A stretch of DNA of 64,000 nucleotides from contig NZ_BMZQ01000001.1 in the NCBI RefSeq assembly GCF_014652875.1, positions 1,240,001-1,304,000 of the forward strand, given 5' to 3'. The DNA comes from Tianweitania populi. Lineage in GTDB: Bacteria; Pseudomonadota; Alphaproteobacteria; Rhizobiales; Rhizobiaceae. Made by a program: the position numbers and the translations under genes. Shown piece by piece: positions 8,557 to 16,576 of this stretch (position 1 is its first letter; every line of letters begins with the position of its first letter). A model generated the notes under the pieces. It had not been told where the DNA came from and did not search any database. It worked only from the letters and a program-made list of their open reading frames with translations.

Positions 8557-9303
8557 CTAGGCAACCCGCGGAGCTCCGGGAAGTTCCGCAGCGAACATGC
8601 CGGCTTCCGCAATGGCAGCGCGCACCGTGGCTTCGTAGCGCTGCAAAGCCGGAGACATGATGAAGGGCTGGCCTGTGCGCTTGGCCGTCCAGCCGACGGG
8701 ATGGAGCTTGGCAGCCGCTTCCGGCTCGAAGCGTTGGAACAGCGACCAGCTTCGGCAATCGCAGGCGCAGACATCCGCATCGCCTCGCGCAATCGCCAGG
8801 CCGGACTCGCGATGGGCCCCGCTAGCGCGCGCTTCCGAGAAGATTTCGATGCTTTGACCCAAGGCTTGGAGATCGCGCATGGGGCTGATGAAGCCCGACA
8901 GCGAGTCTTCCGAATTGTAGATGAAGCGGCGGCCACGAAGGAGATCGAGCGGGACGATAGCTTCATTGCCCGAAGGCGCTTGAACCGGCGATCCCTCGCC
9001 CTTTCGCATCAGATAAGCGCTGGAGTAGAGCGGGCCGGAGCCGCCCTCAAAGGGTGAATAATCGGATTGACCAAGCACGATCACCGCCTCGCTCAGCCCT
9101 AGCTCCAATGGCCCCCAGCAGGTCTGGGCAAAGATCAGGTTGGGGTCGCGCCAAAGAGTGGCGAGATCGACATCGCGCGTCAGCGCATCCGGCGCGTCGA
9201 TGCCTTCGCGGCGGAGGCGGTCGCGGACCACCTTCCATTGCGCATCCACCTCATGGTGGACTTCGAACCAATCATACATCGGAAGGGCGGCCATCAGGGA
9301 CAT
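8557..9303 (-). CDS. PhnD-like solute-binding domain protein without signal peptide
   Basis: This 248-residue protein resembles the phosphate/phosphonate ABC transporter periplasmic-binding family (PhnD-like): an early MYDW motif, TCWGPLE, a GRRFIYNSEDSLSG hinge segment and IARGDADVCACDCRSW. No signal peptide or lipobox is visible: the start is MSLMAALPMYDWFE and the fold begins at once. No transporter ATPase or permease is beside it. Cytoplasmic relatives of this type are widespread in rhizobia with no assigned role. It may be a soluble sensor or binding protein, or an exported protein whose leader was lost. The gene is followed by the 55-residue membrane protein on the same strand. Confidence 0.7.
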   Translation of the reverse strand: MSLMAALPMYDWFEVHHEVDAQWKVVRDRLRREGIDAPDALTRDVDLATLWRDPNLIFAQTCWGPLELGLSEAVIVLGQSDYSPFEGGSGPLYSSAYLMRKGEGSPVQAPSGNEAIVPLDLLRGRRFIYNSEDSLSGFISPMRDLQALGQSIEIFSEARASGAHRESGLAIARGDADVCACDCRSWSLFQRFEPEAAAKLHPVGWTAKRTGQPFIMSPALQRYEATVRAAIAEAGMFAAELPGAPRVA

Positions 9304-9349
9304 GGAGGCCTTGTCCGCCTTTCATCTGGACGATGCAATGGTACGGCCA

Positions 9350-10363
9350 CTATTCTTTCGGCGGCTGTGCCGGCACTGGCGCCGTGCCCGCGCCATGCAC
9401 CGAACGGGCGCGGATGCGCGGGCGGAAGGCGCGGCCGAGTTCGGGAGCGCGGCGCAGGAAGGGGTGGATGACCGGCTCCTTGGCGGTGAAGGCATAGGCT
9501 TTCAGCAGAGCGAAATAGTTCGGGAAGACATAGCCATTGTTCATGCGCTGCCATTCCTCACGCCGCGCCTTGTAAAGCGACGGCAGCTTGTACCAGGCAG
9601 CGGTCGGGTTCTTGTGGTGCACGAGGTGCAGGTTGTTGTTGAGGAAAAGCAGCGACAGCGGCGAGCGCTCGATGATCACGGTGCGCCCGTCCGGCCGCTC
9701 CGACCATTGATGTTCGGCAAAGGTACGGATGGCGATGAAGGATTGGCCGAGCCAGACCGGCACCAGAACGTAAAGCCAGAGCGGCGGGCCAAAGCCGAAC
9801 TGCACGAGCGGCAGCACGAAGGCCAGGCCGATCAGATGATGCCGCCACGCCTTCTGCACCGCCTTGTTGCCGGCCGCGATCAGCTTCAGGTCGGTCGCGA
9901 TGAAGGCAACGTTGGCGAGCACTGGGCCGAGGATGAAGCGGCCCACCATCGTGTTGTTGACGGCTAGCAGGAGCTGCAGCGCGCGCGGTAGGTTCCGGTG
10001 CTGCCACAGTGCGCGGTAATAGCTTTCCGGGTCGTCGAACGGATCGGTCAGGTTCTCGTCGGCATGATGCTGCAGATGCAGCGTCTTGAAACGTCGGTAG
10101 GGATAGATGAGGCCGATCGGCAGACCGACGAGGGTCTCGTTGAGGATCGCCTTGCGCGTCGGATGGCCGTGGCTGGCTTCGTGCATCAGCGACGACTGCA
10201 TGGCGACGGCAATCGCCAAAACCAGCAGCGCGGCAACAGGGTACGATGGCCAGAGCAGGAGGCCGGCGACCATCCATACGCCGTAGCAGGCAATGATCAG
10301 CGCCAAAGTCGGCCATTCGATTTTGGGCGCACGTTTTCGTGCGGCAACAGGGCTGCTCGCCAT
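9350..10363 (-). CDS. Membrane fatty acid desaturase
   Basis: This 337-residue membrane enzyme has the three histidine clusters of the di-iron desaturase/hydroxylase family: HEASH at 61-65, HLQHH at 96-100, and HLVHH in the C-terminal third (near residue 252). These bind the diiron centre that inserts a double bond or hydroxyl group into a lipid chain using O2. Hydrophobic segments at about 20-55 and 120-210 give the usual four-span topology with the His boxes in the cytoplasm. Length is normal for the family. The chain-position specificity and the electron donor cannot be told. It is transcribed divergently from the XRE regulator at 10527. Confidence 0.85.
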   Translation of the reverse strand: MASSPVAARKRAPKIEWPTLALIIACYGVWMVAGLLLWPSYPVAALLVLAIAVAMQSSLMHEASHGHPTRKAILNETLVGLPIGLIYPYRRFKTLHLQHHADENLTDPFDDPESYYRALWQHRNLPRALQLLLAVNNTMVGRFILGPVLANVAFIATDLKLIAAGNKAVQKAWRHHLIGLAFVLPLVQFGFGPPLWLYVLVPVWLGQSFIAIRTFAEHQWSERPDGRTVIIERSPLSLLFLNNNLHLVHHKNPTAAWYKLPSLYKARREEWQRMNNGYVFPNYFALLKAYAFTAKEPVIHPFLRRAPELGRAFRPRIRARSVHGAGTAPVPAQPPKE

Positions 10364-10449
10364 GACTGTCCCTCAAATCAGCTGAGGAGTTCCCCGACTC
10401 CCTGACACAATGCTGCCAACCGGACAGCTGAGCCGCAACGAAGAATTTG

Positions 10450-10489
10450 CGCACAAAGGTTTATTCTGCGCACCAAACTTTTCGTTTGT
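10450..10489. promoter_or_regulatory. Repeats in the desaturase/XRE intergenic region
   Basis: GCGCACAAA at 10450-10458 recurs as GCGCACCAAA at 10469-10478, 19 bases apart. It is followed by an inverted repeat, CAAAC-TTTTC-GTTTG, at 10475-10489. The cluster lies 40-75 bases before the regulator start codon and between divergent genes, the expected place for an autoregulatory XRE operator. Confidence 0.4.
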
Positions 10490-10526
10490 TGTGGGAAGTG
10501 AACAAAATTCCTGTAGTCTGCCCGTC

Positions 10527-11369
10527 ATGGACAAGCGCGACCTATCCTCCCTGTTTCGCGAACGGCTGAAAATCCTGCTTCAGCGTTCGCGGCTCAACCA
10601 GTCGGCTTTCGCCGCCAATGTTGGCCTGGACCGATCGGCATTGTCGCAGCTCTTGTCAGGCGCAACGACGCGTCTGCCCCGCGCCGAAACGCTGCTGAAC
10701 ATTGCGGCCGAGCACAAGATCTCGCTGGATTGGCTGCTGGGTCTCAGCCAGGACGAAGGGCTGACGGGCGAGCTGCGCGTCAACATGGAGATGGAAGAAG
10801 GGCTCGGCGGCAACGATCGCGCACTGCTGGCGCGCTGGCATGCGGAAGCAGCGGGCACCAAGATCCGCTATGTGCCGGCCGGCATTCCCGACCTTTTGCG
10901 CACCGAAGCGTTGATCGCCTACGAATCTGCCCGCTCCCACCGCAACAGCGAGATCCAGATCGACGAAACACAGTCGCGCATCGATTACAGCCGGCGGCCG
11001 GAAACGGATATGGAAGTCTGCATGCCGCGCCACACGCTGGAGATATTTGCTCGGGGCATGGGTATCTGGGCGGACTTTACTGAACCGGACCGCAGAGAGC
11101 AGCTGGCGCATATGGCGCAACTGCTGGACGATCTTTATCCGAGCTTCCGCCTGTTCCTGTATGACGGGCGCGAGCGCTATTCGATCCCCTACACCGTGTT
11201 CGGTTCGATGCGCGCGGCGATCTATGTCGGTGACATCTATCTGGTGCTGAATGCGACGGAGCCGGTGCGGACGCTGACGCGGCATTTCGATACGCTGATC
11301 AGGTCCGCACAGGTTCATGCTCATGAAGCGGCCGGCTTTGCACGCCGGTTGCACGACCAGCTCGCTTGA
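10527..11369 (+). CDS. XRE-family transcriptional regulator upstream of bmt
   Basis: This 280-residue protein has an N-terminal helix-turn-helix of the lambda-repressor type (about 12-66, with NQSAFAANVGLDRSALSQLL) and a long C-terminal domain of about 200 residues that probably senses a ligand or dimerises. The ATG at 10527 was preferred over an upstream in-frame start at 10410 because it places the HTH at the usual position. The gene lies 55 bases before the betaine-homocysteine methyltransferase gene in the same direction, and faces the corrinoid methyl-transfer genes. It is therefore a candidate regulator of betaine demethylation. The C-terminal region carries no motif I recognise. Confidence 0.75.
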   Translation: MDKRDLSSLFRERLKILLQRSRLNQSAFAANVGLDRSALSQLLSGATTRLPRAETLLNIAAEHKISLDWLLGLSQDEGLTGELRVNMEMEEGLGGNDRALLARWHAEAAGTKIRYVPAGIPDLLRTEALIAYESARSHRNSEIQIDETQSRIDYSRRPETDMEVCMPRHTLEIFARGMGIWADFTEPDRREQLAHMAQLLDDLYPSFRLFLYDGRERYSIPYTVFGSMRAAIYVGDIYLVLNATEPVRTLTRHFDTLIRSAQVHAHEAAGFARRLHDQLA

Positions 11370-11373
11370 CCGG

Positions 11374-11393
11374 ACATAAAGATTTCCTTATGT
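11374..11393. promoter_or_regulatory. SahR-like palindrome before bmt
   Basis: ACATAAAGATTTCCTTATGT is an imperfect palindrome (8 of 10 positions paired), extended by a flanking G/C pair to perfect GACATAA/TTATGTC arms. It sits 32 bases before the bmt start codon. From memory it resembles ATAAAGA-type operators bound by ArsR-family S-adenosylhomocysteine-responsive regulators (SahR) in proteobacteria. A second such site is at 19864. Confidence 0.5.
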
Positions 11394-11424
11394 CTTCTTC
11401 CACCTCATGACACCGGAGACCACC

Positions 11425-12441
11425 ATGGCCAATCCGCTCGATGCACTGCTCGCGGAAAAGGGCGTTCTGCTTGCAGACGGCGCAACCGGCACGAACCTGT
11501 TCAACATGGGTCTGGAATCCGGCGAAGCGCCGGAATTGTGGAACGAAACGCAGCCGGAAAAGATCACCGACCTGCATCAGGGTTTCGTGGATGCCGGCGC
11601 CGATATCATCCTCACCAACTCCTTTGGCGGCACGCGCCACCGGCTGAAGCTGCATCATGCGCAAGACCGGGTCCATCAGCTGAACAAGCAAGCCGCCGAG
11701 ATCGCGCGCGCAGTGGCCGAGAAGGCTGGTCGCAAGGTGATCGTGGCCGGCTCGGTCGGACCGACGGGCGAGCTGTTGGAGCCGCTTGGTGCGCTGACCT
11801 ATGACGAGGCGGTGGATGCCTTTGTCGAGCAGATGGAAGGCTTGAAGGCGGGCGGCGTCGATGTGGCGTGGATCGAAACCATGTCAGCCCCAGCGGAAGC
11901 TCGTGCGGCCGCCGACGCGGCGATCAAGGTGGGCCTGCCCTATACCTACACCGTGTCCTTCGACACGGCCGGCCGCTCCATGATGGGCCTGCATCCGCGT
12001 GACATTCACGGCGTGTCGGACGGATTGTCTGAAGAACCGCGCGCGGTTGGGGCGAATTGCGGCGTTGGGGCATCCGACATTCTGTCTTCGCTGCTCGACA
12101 TGACAAGTGCCAAGCCGGACGCGACTATCATCGTGAAGGGCAATTGCGGCATTCCGGAATTCCACGGCACGGAAATCCATTATTCCGGCACGCCGGAACT
12201 GATGGCCGATTATGCCCGCCTTGCAATGGATGGCGGCGCAAAGATCATCGGCGGCTGCTGCGGGACGTCGTTCGGCCATCTGAAGGCTATGCGCGAGGCG
12301 ATTGACGGGCATACCAAGGCCGAGCGTCCGACCGTCGAGACCATCACCAGCCGTATCGGCCCGCTTCGCAACAAGCAGGCCGACGAGAGCGGTGCAGCAC
12401 CCTCAGGTGAAGGCGGCGGACGCCGGCGCCGCCGGGGCTAA
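11425..12441 (+). CDS. bmt: Betaine-homocysteine S-methyltransferase
   Basis: This 338-residue enzyme belongs to the Zn-dependent homocysteine methyltransferase family. The zinc ligands are Cys212 (ANCGVG) and the pair Cys278-Cys279 (GGCCGTS); the N-terminal ADGATGTNLF is the usual barrel start. It matches the Bmt type described from Sinorhizobium meliloti, which makes methionine and dimethylglycine from homocysteine and glycine betaine. The ATG at 11425 has GGAG seven bases upstream and is favoured over one at 11407. The last residues (GEGGGRRRRRG, 328-338) form an Arg/Gly tail outside the catalytic barrel, similar to tails on other proteins of this set. A SahR-like palindrome precedes the gene, fitting control by methyl-cycle status. 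Confidence 0.82.
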   Translation: MANPLDALLAEKGVLLADGATGTNLFNMGLESGEAPELWNETQPEKITDLHQGFVDAGADIILTNSFGGTRHRLKLHHAQDRVHQLNKQAAEIARAVAEKAGRKVIVAGSVGPTGELLEPLGALTYDEAVDAFVEQMEGLKAGGVDVAWIETMSAPAEARAAADAAIKVGLPYTYTVSFDTAGRSMMGLHPRDIHGVSDGLSEEPRAVGANCGVGASDILSSLLDMTSAKPDATIIVKGNCGIPEFHGTEIHYSGTPELMADYARLAMDGGAKIIGGCCGTSFGHLKAMREAIDGHTKAERPTVETITSRIGPLRNKQADESGAAPSGEGGGRRRRRG

Positions 12442-12450
12442 CACCGATGT

Positions 12451-13188
12451 CTAGTGGAGCGCTTCTTCGAACAACGTGAAGAGGCGCTTCCAGGCGCGCT
12501 TGGCACCTTCGGCATCATAGATATCATGGTCAGATACGGCCCAGCCGTGCTGCATGCCGACATAGTTTTCGATGATATGATCCACTTCCGCTTCGCGCAG
12601 AGCCTGCGCCAGCTTGGCGGATTGTTCCGGCGGGAAGCTTTTGTCGACGCCGGCTGAGCCGACATAAACGCGGCCCTTGATCTTGTTCGCTGCCTTGTGC
12701 GGGCTGTCTTCGGCGTCGCTGGCGAGATTGCCGCCATGGAAGCTGGCGGCTGCTGCGATGCGATCCGGGTAACGCGCGGCGGCGTTAAGGGCGCGCGGAC
12801 CACCCATGCAGTAGCCCACCGTACCGATCGACTTGGCGCCCTCGCCTTCCAGCGTATCGAGAAAAGCGGCGGTGTCGCTGATGGTCATGGCCTGCGTCGT
12901 GCTGCTCATGATGCCACGCAATTCCTTGGCCGTGTCCTTGTTCTTGAAGGCGGTCTTGGCATCGAATGGGCCATAGGGCGCGTTGCGGTAGAACAGGTCG
13001 GGGATCAGCGTGACATAGCCGGCATTGGCCAGGATTTCGCCGATCTCGCTCATGGCGGGTCGCAGACCGAAGGCGTCCATGTAAACGATCACGCCGGCTT
13101 CCACCGGTTCCGGGCGTGAATCGGGGGTGAACAGCCAGGCATCAGCCTCCCCATCGGCGGTCTTGATCTTCATTTCGCTGAACGGCAT
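12451..13188 (-). CDS. Dienelactone hydrolase-family protein
   Basis: This 245-residue alpha/beta hydrolase has the Cys-Asp-His triad of dienelactone hydrolases: Cys127 in GYCMGG, Asp182 in AGVDKSF, and His214 in MQHGWAV. Length and spacing are normal. The founding enzyme opens dienelactone to maleylacetate in chloroaromatic degradation, but most chromosomal members act on unknown esters or lactones. It is convergent with bmt, with only nine bases between the stop codons, and no aromatic-degradation genes are near. A housekeeping hydrolase role is more likely than chlorocatechol degradation. Confidence 0.85.
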   Translation of the reverse strand: MPFSEMKIKTADGEADAWLFTPDSRPEPVEAGVIVYMDAFGLRPAMSEIGEILANAGYVTLIPDLFYRNAPYGPFDAKTAFKNKDTAKELRGIMSSTTQAMTISDTAAFLDTLEGEGAKSIGTVGYCMGGPRALNAAARYPDRIAAAASFHGGNLASDAEDSPHKAANKIKGRVYVGSAGVDKSFPPEQSAKLAQALREAEVDHIIENYVGMQHGWAVSDHDIYDAEGAKRAWKRLFTLFEEALH

Positions 13189-13223
13189 CGGCGTCTCCTC
13201 GGTCTCAGATCCATTTAGATAGC

Positions 13224-13255
13224 AAAAAGCCGCACCACGCCCAGCGCGATGCGGC
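13224..13255 (-). terminator. Intrinsic terminator after the small lipoprotein gene
   Basis: Read leftwards, a stem with GCCGCA/TGCGGC arms (13229-13234 and 13250-13255) is followed by five T residues. It lies 25 bases past the stop codon of the gene at 13280-13444. Confidence 0.7.
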
Positions 13256-13279
13256 CCTTAATGTCTAAACGCGGAGTGT

Positions 13280-13444
13280 TTACTCGGCGGCCTGGGTCGG
13301 TACGCCCTTCTCTGCGCGCTCCGCCGTGGCGGTAGAACCGCCCGACTGCGTGTCTGTCTGGCTACGGCTGCCGCTGCCGGTCGTGCAAGCAGCGGTGGCG
13401 AGGATCATGGTGGCGATGGCGGCGCTGGAAAGAAGCTTCTTCAT
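13280..13444 (-). CDS. Small secreted or lipoprotein-like peptide (54 residues)
   Basis: The reading frame encodes 54 residues: a start of MKKLLSSAAI, a hydrophobic stretch to about residue 18, then ATAAC with a single cysteine at position 20, followed by a Ser/Thr/Gly-rich tail. This is the shape of a small lipoprotein of entericidin type, although the residue at -3 is Thr rather than the usual Leu or Val, so processing is uncertain. It lies between the dienelactone hydrolase gene and methyltransferase 2 and has its own terminator. No family could be named with confidence. Confidence 0.6.
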   Translation of the reverse strand: MKKLLSSAAIATMILATAACTTGSGSRSQTDTQSGGSTATAERAEKGVPTQAAE

Positions 13445-13569
13445 AATTTGGTCCCTTGAATGATGAAGTGTGAGCAATGAAGCCGCTCCTACAATCATCC
13501 GGACGCAATGCGGTTCCCGCTTTGTGGCGAAATCTTGATGAAGCTCCTGACAGAGCCTCCGCCACGGGG

Positions 13570-13604
13570 AAAAAAGACGCGCGGCGATGTCGCTTCGCCG
13601 CGCG
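13570..13604 (-). terminator. Intrinsic terminator after methyltransferase 2
   Basis: Read leftwards, complementary 10-bp arms CGCGCGGCGA/TCGCCGCGCG (13595-13604 and 13578-13587) precede a run of T residues interrupted by one C. The site lies about 90 bases beyond the stop codon of the gene ending at 13696. An extra weaker hairpin is present at 13673-13692. Confidence 0.7.
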
Positions 13605-13695
13605 CGTATGCTCACTTCGAGCCGGAGAAGGCGCTTCTCCAGACTTCCTTGTGAATCAGTCCAGCCACTTTAGCCCGGCTGTCTTCGGGCTCCTT

Positions 13696-15276
13696 TCAAG
13701 TGAAGGCGTCGGGCATGGACTCCTTCTTGACTGCGATAAAATCGTTCAGCCCGTCGGCAATGCCCTGATCCAGCGCTGGCGCTTCGTAGCTTTCCAGCCA
13801 GCGGCGGGCGAGCTCGTTGGCCCGCTGCGGCGCGGTCTTCTCGCCTTCGGCCAGCCACTGTTCATAGGAATTGTTGTCGGCGATCGAGGAGCGATAGAAC
13901 GCAGTCTGGAAATTGGCCTGCGTGTGATCGCAGCCGAGGTAATGGCTGCCGGGGCCGACCTGGCGAATGGCATCCATGGCCTGACCATTTTCGGAGAGGT
14001 CGACGCCTTCGGCGAGCTTCTGCGCCATGCCGAGCTGGTCGACATCCATCATGAACTTCTCGTAGCAGGATGCCAGACCGCCTTCGAGCCAGCCGGCAGC
14101 GTGCAGCACGAAGTTGGTGCCGGCCAGCAGCGTCGAGTTCAGCGTGTTGGCGCTCTCGTAAGCCGCTTGCGCATCCGGGATCTTGGAGGCGCAGAGCGAG
14201 CCGCCGGTGCGGAACGGCAGGCCGAGACGGCGGGCGAGCTGTGCTGCGCCATAAGACACGAGCGAAGGCTCCGGCGTGCCGAAGGTGGGTGCGCCCGATT
14301 GCATGGAGATCGACGAGGCAAAGGTGCCGAACAGCACCGGGGCGCCGGGACGCACCAGCTGCGTAAAGGATGCGCCGGCCAGAACCTCGGCCAGGACCTG
14401 CGTCAGCGTGCCGGCGACCGTCACCGGGCTCATGGCGCCAGCGAGGATGAAGGGCGTGATGATGCAGGCCTGGTTGTTGCGTGCATAGACCTTGGCCGCG
14501 CCCAGCATGGTCTCGTCAAACACCATCGGCGAATTGGCGTTGATGAGGTTGATGATGACGGTGTTCTCGTCGACGAACTTCTCGCCGAACAGGATCTTGG
14601 CCATCGCCACGGTATCTTCGGCGCGTTCCGGTGCGGTGACCGAGCCCATGAAGGGCTTGTCGGACAGCGTCATATGGGCATGCACCATGTCGAGATGGCG
14701 CTTGTTCACCGGCACATCAACCGGTTCGCAGACCGTGCCGCCGGAATGGTGGATCGAGGGCGCAAGGTAGGCGAGCTTCACGAAGTTGCGGAAGTCTTCG
14801 ATCGTCGCGTAACGGCGATTGCCTTCCAGATCACGCACGAAAGGCGGGCCGTAAACCGGGGCGAAGACGGTGGCCTTGCCGCCGATCTGCACGGACCGCT
14901 CGGGATTGCGGGCATGCTGGGTGAATTGCGAGGGTGCAGTCTTCAACAGCGAACGGCAAAGGCCGCGCGGAAAATGGACGCGTTCGCCTTTTACGTCGGC
15001 GCCGGCCTCTTTCCACATGGCCAGCGCTTCGGCATCGTCGCGGAACTCGATGCCGATTTCCTCGAGTACGGTGTCGGCATTGCGCTCAATCAGCGCAAGG
15101 CCTTCTTCGTTGAGGACCTCGAAGCTGTTGATCTGGCGCTTGATGTAAGTGAGCTGCGTGCCCGGTCCACCACCTGTACGGGCTGCACGGCGTGCTGCCG
15201 CTCCGCCGCTGGCACCGCGTCCACGGCGGCCACCCGCGGAGGCACCGTCCTGATCAGCCGCAACTGTATCGCTCAT
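13696..15276 (-). CDS. MttB-family corrinoid-dependent methyltransferase 2
   Basis: This 526-residue paralogue of the protein at 4069 shares the MttB barrel: NANSPMVFDETMLG, GAMSPVTVAG, GAPTFGTPEPS, HAAGWLEGG and the late GPGSHYLG. No amber codon interrupts the frame. The start at 15276 has a GGGAAGAG ribosome site; an upstream in-frame extension to 15468 looks non-coding. The N-terminus (15-37) is Arg/Gly/Ala-rich, with GGRRGRGASGG, before the fold begins at about residue 40. It is divergent from the corrinoid protein gene across a 281-base intergenic region, so both are probably co-regulated. Substrate is unknown and, since paralogue 1 differs clearly, may be a different methylated amine. 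Confidence 0.88.
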   Translation of the reverse strand: MSDTVAADQDGASAGGRRGRGASGGAAARRAARTGGGPGTQLTYIKRQINSFEVLNEEGLALIERNADTVLEEIGIEFRDDAEALAMWKEAGADVKGERVHFPRGLCRSLLKTAPSQFTQHARNPERSVQIGGKATVFAPVYGPPFVRDLEGNRRYATIEDFRNFVKLAYLAPSIHHSGGTVCEPVDVPVNKRHLDMVHAHMTLSDKPFMGSVTAPERAEDTVAMAKILFGEKFVDENTVIINLINANSPMVFDETMLGAAKVYARNNQACIITPFILAGAMSPVTVAGTLTQVLAEVLAGASFTQLVRPGAPVLFGTFASSISMQSGAPTFGTPEPSLVSYGAAQLARRLGLPFRTGGSLCASKIPDAQAAYESANTLNSTLLAGTNFVLHAAGWLEGGLASCYEKFMMDVDQLGMAQKLAEGVDLSENGQAMDAIRQVGPGSHYLGCDHTQANFQTAFYRSSIADNNSYEQWLAEGEKTAPQRANELARRWLESYEAPALDQGIADGLNDFIAVKKESMPDAFT

Positions 15277-15403
15277 TTTTCTCTTCCCTGAACCAACAAA
15301 CCGGCCTGAACCAGCAAGCCCGCACCCAATGAACCGGCACATAGACCTTTCCGGCGATGGTAGTCGAGCACCCCCCGCGAAACGGTTTGGCTGCGCCAGC
15401 ATG

Positions 15404-15419
15404 TGTCGCAAAATCGACA
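15404..15419. promoter_or_regulatory. TGTCGCAAA-type inverted repeat, site 1
   Basis: TGTCG-CAAAAT-CGACA is a perfect 5-bp inverted repeat in the shared promoter region of methyltransferase 2 and the corrinoid protein. The core GTCGCAAAAT recurs at 15462. Confidence 0.4.
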
Positions 15420-15461
15420 AGGGGCCGGCGCAAGAATCCAGTCGCTTTCTTCTCGACGCGC

Positions 15462-15474
15462 GTCGCAAAATGAC
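15462..15474. promoter_or_regulatory. TGTCGCAAA-type repeat, site 2
   Basis: GTCGCAAAATGAC repeats the core of the site at 15404, 57 bases further right, and has GTC/GAC ends. It lies 84 bases before the corrinoid protein start. Two copies in one divergent promoter region suggest a regulator binding site; the regulator is not identified. Confidence 0.4.
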
Positions 15475-15557
15475 TATGCGGAACGCGTAGTTTACGGAAT
15501 AAGCTACACGTGACTGCTTCGCTCGCCCACAGAGCGCGGCATGCCTGGGAGCACAGA

Positions 15558-16250
15558 ATGTCCGACGACGAAATCATCCTGTCCGAGCTTTCCGACGAAG
15601 AACTCGTTCAGCAGATGCATGACGACCTTTACGACGGCCTCAAGGAGGAGATTGAGGAAGGCACAAACATCCTGCTGGAACGCGGCTGGGAGCCTTATCA
15701 GGTCCTGACCGAAGCACTGGTGGAAGGCATGCGCATCGTGGGTGAGGATTTCCGCGATGGCATCCTGTTCGTGCCGGAAGTGCTGCTTTCGGCCAACGCC
15801 ATGAAGGCCGGCATGTTCATCCTGCGCCCGCTCCTCGCCGCCACCAACGCGCCGAAGCAGGGCAAGCTGGTGATCGGCACCGTCAAGGGCGACATCCACG
15901 ATATCGGCAAGAACCTCGTCGGCATGATGATGGAAGGTGCAGGCTTCGACGTGGTCGATCTCGGTATCAACAATCCGGTCGAGAACTACCTCAACGCGAT
16001 TGAAGAGCATCAGCCGGACCTGATCGGCATGTCGGCTCTGCTCACGACCACCATGCCCTACATGAAGGTCGTGATCGACACGATGAAGGAAAAGGGCATC
16101 CGCGATGATTACGTCGTGCTGGTCGGCGGTGCACCGTTGAACGAAGAGTTCGGCAAGGCCGTTGGCGCCGACGCCTATTGCCGCGATGCGGCTGTTGCCG
16201 TGGAAACGGCCAAGCAGTTCATGAAGCGCAAGCACAATCAGCACGCTTGA
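15558..16250 (+). CDS. Corrinoid (B12-binding) methyl-carrier protein
   Basis: This 230-residue protein is of the MtbC/MttC type. An N-terminal four-helix cap (about 10-100, with LVEGMRIVGEDF and PEVLLSANAMKAG) is followed by a Rossmann-like B12 domain with the D112-x-H114-xx-G117 motif in GDIHDIGKN, then SALLT and GGAP, which hold the nucleotide tail of base-off cobalamin. It receives a methyl group on Co(I) from the methyltransferases and hands it to the folate-dependent partner. It is the only corrinoid protein in the window and would have to serve both MttB paralogues. The ATG at 15558 has GGGAG upstream, and a strong terminator follows the gene. Confidence 0.93.
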   Translation: MSDDEIILSELSDEELVQQMHDDLYDGLKEEIEEGTNILLERGWEPYQVLTEALVEGMRIVGEDFRDGILFVPEVLLSANAMKAGMFILRPLLAATNAPKQGKLVIGTVKGDIHDIGKNLVGMMMEGAGFDVVDLGINNPVENYLNAIEEHQPDLIGMSALLTTTMPYMKVVIDTMKEKGIRDDYVVLVGGAPLNEEFGKAVGADAYCRDAAVAVETAKQFMKRKHNQHA

Positions 16251-16280
16251 AGCTGATCGGCGGCCCTAAGGCCCAGATGC

Positions 16281-16317
16281 AACAAAGGCCGCGATGGATA
16301 TCGCGGCCTTTGTTTTA
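16281..16317. terminator. Bidirectional intrinsic terminator after the corrinoid protein gene
   Basis: Perfect arms AAAGGCCGCGA and TCGCGGCCTTT (16284-16294 and 16301-16311) enclose a six-base loop, with TGTTTT on the right and an A-rich flank on the left. It stops the corrinoid transcript and the convergent entericidin-like gene. Confidence 0.9.
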
Positions 16318-16364
16318 GATGAACTGGCGGCGGCGGATCTCGCGGCGTCCAGTTCGGGCTTTCC

Positions 16365-16520
16365 TTACTGTGCAGCGTTCGAAACGTTGCGGCCAGCCGA
16401 CTGGGTGGCGTTCACAGTGTTTGCGGTATCGGCACCGACGCCGCGGATCGTGTTGGCGCAGGCTGCGGAAAGAAGCGCGGCGGCCAGAACGGCGATGGTA
16501 GCAATGCGCGAATTGGTCAT
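16365..16520 (-). CDS. Entericidin-like small lipoprotein (51 residues)
   Basis: The frame encodes 51 residues: a signal sequence MTNSRIATIAVLAAALLSAA, then the lipobox cysteine Cys21 and the motif CANTIRGVGADT, which matches the entericidin A/B family. The rest is an Asn/Ala-rich short mature peptide. Entericidins are small outer- or inner-membrane lipoproteins linked in Escherichia coli to stationary-phase lysis, but in rhizobia they are simply abundant small lipoproteins. The gene is divergent from the DUF1638 gene and ends beside the shared terminator. Confidence 0.8.
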   Translation of the reverse strand: MTNSRIATIAVLAAALLSAACANTIRGVGADTANTVNATQSAGRNVSNAAQ

Positions 16521-16576
16521 TTGTCGTCCCTCGGTTTGTTTCGCTTCAAAAACGAGAAGATGCTAAAATAGTTCCC

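Noticed and set aside
4069-15276. Pyrrolysine-encoding methyltransferases
   Set aside because: Both mttB frames run through without an in-frame TAG, and no pylS/pylT-like genes were seen, so they are non-Pyl members.
13477-15291. Long plus-strand open frame of 604 codons opposite methyltransferase 2
   Set aside because: It mirrors the MttB gene on the minus strand, which has clear family motifs; the plus frame is Arg/His/Gly-rich without any domain, a usual shadow in GC-rich DNA.
15277-15557. Cobalamin riboswitch before the corrinoid protein gene
   Set aside because: No B12-box-like consensus or matching helices could be found; only short repeats are present.
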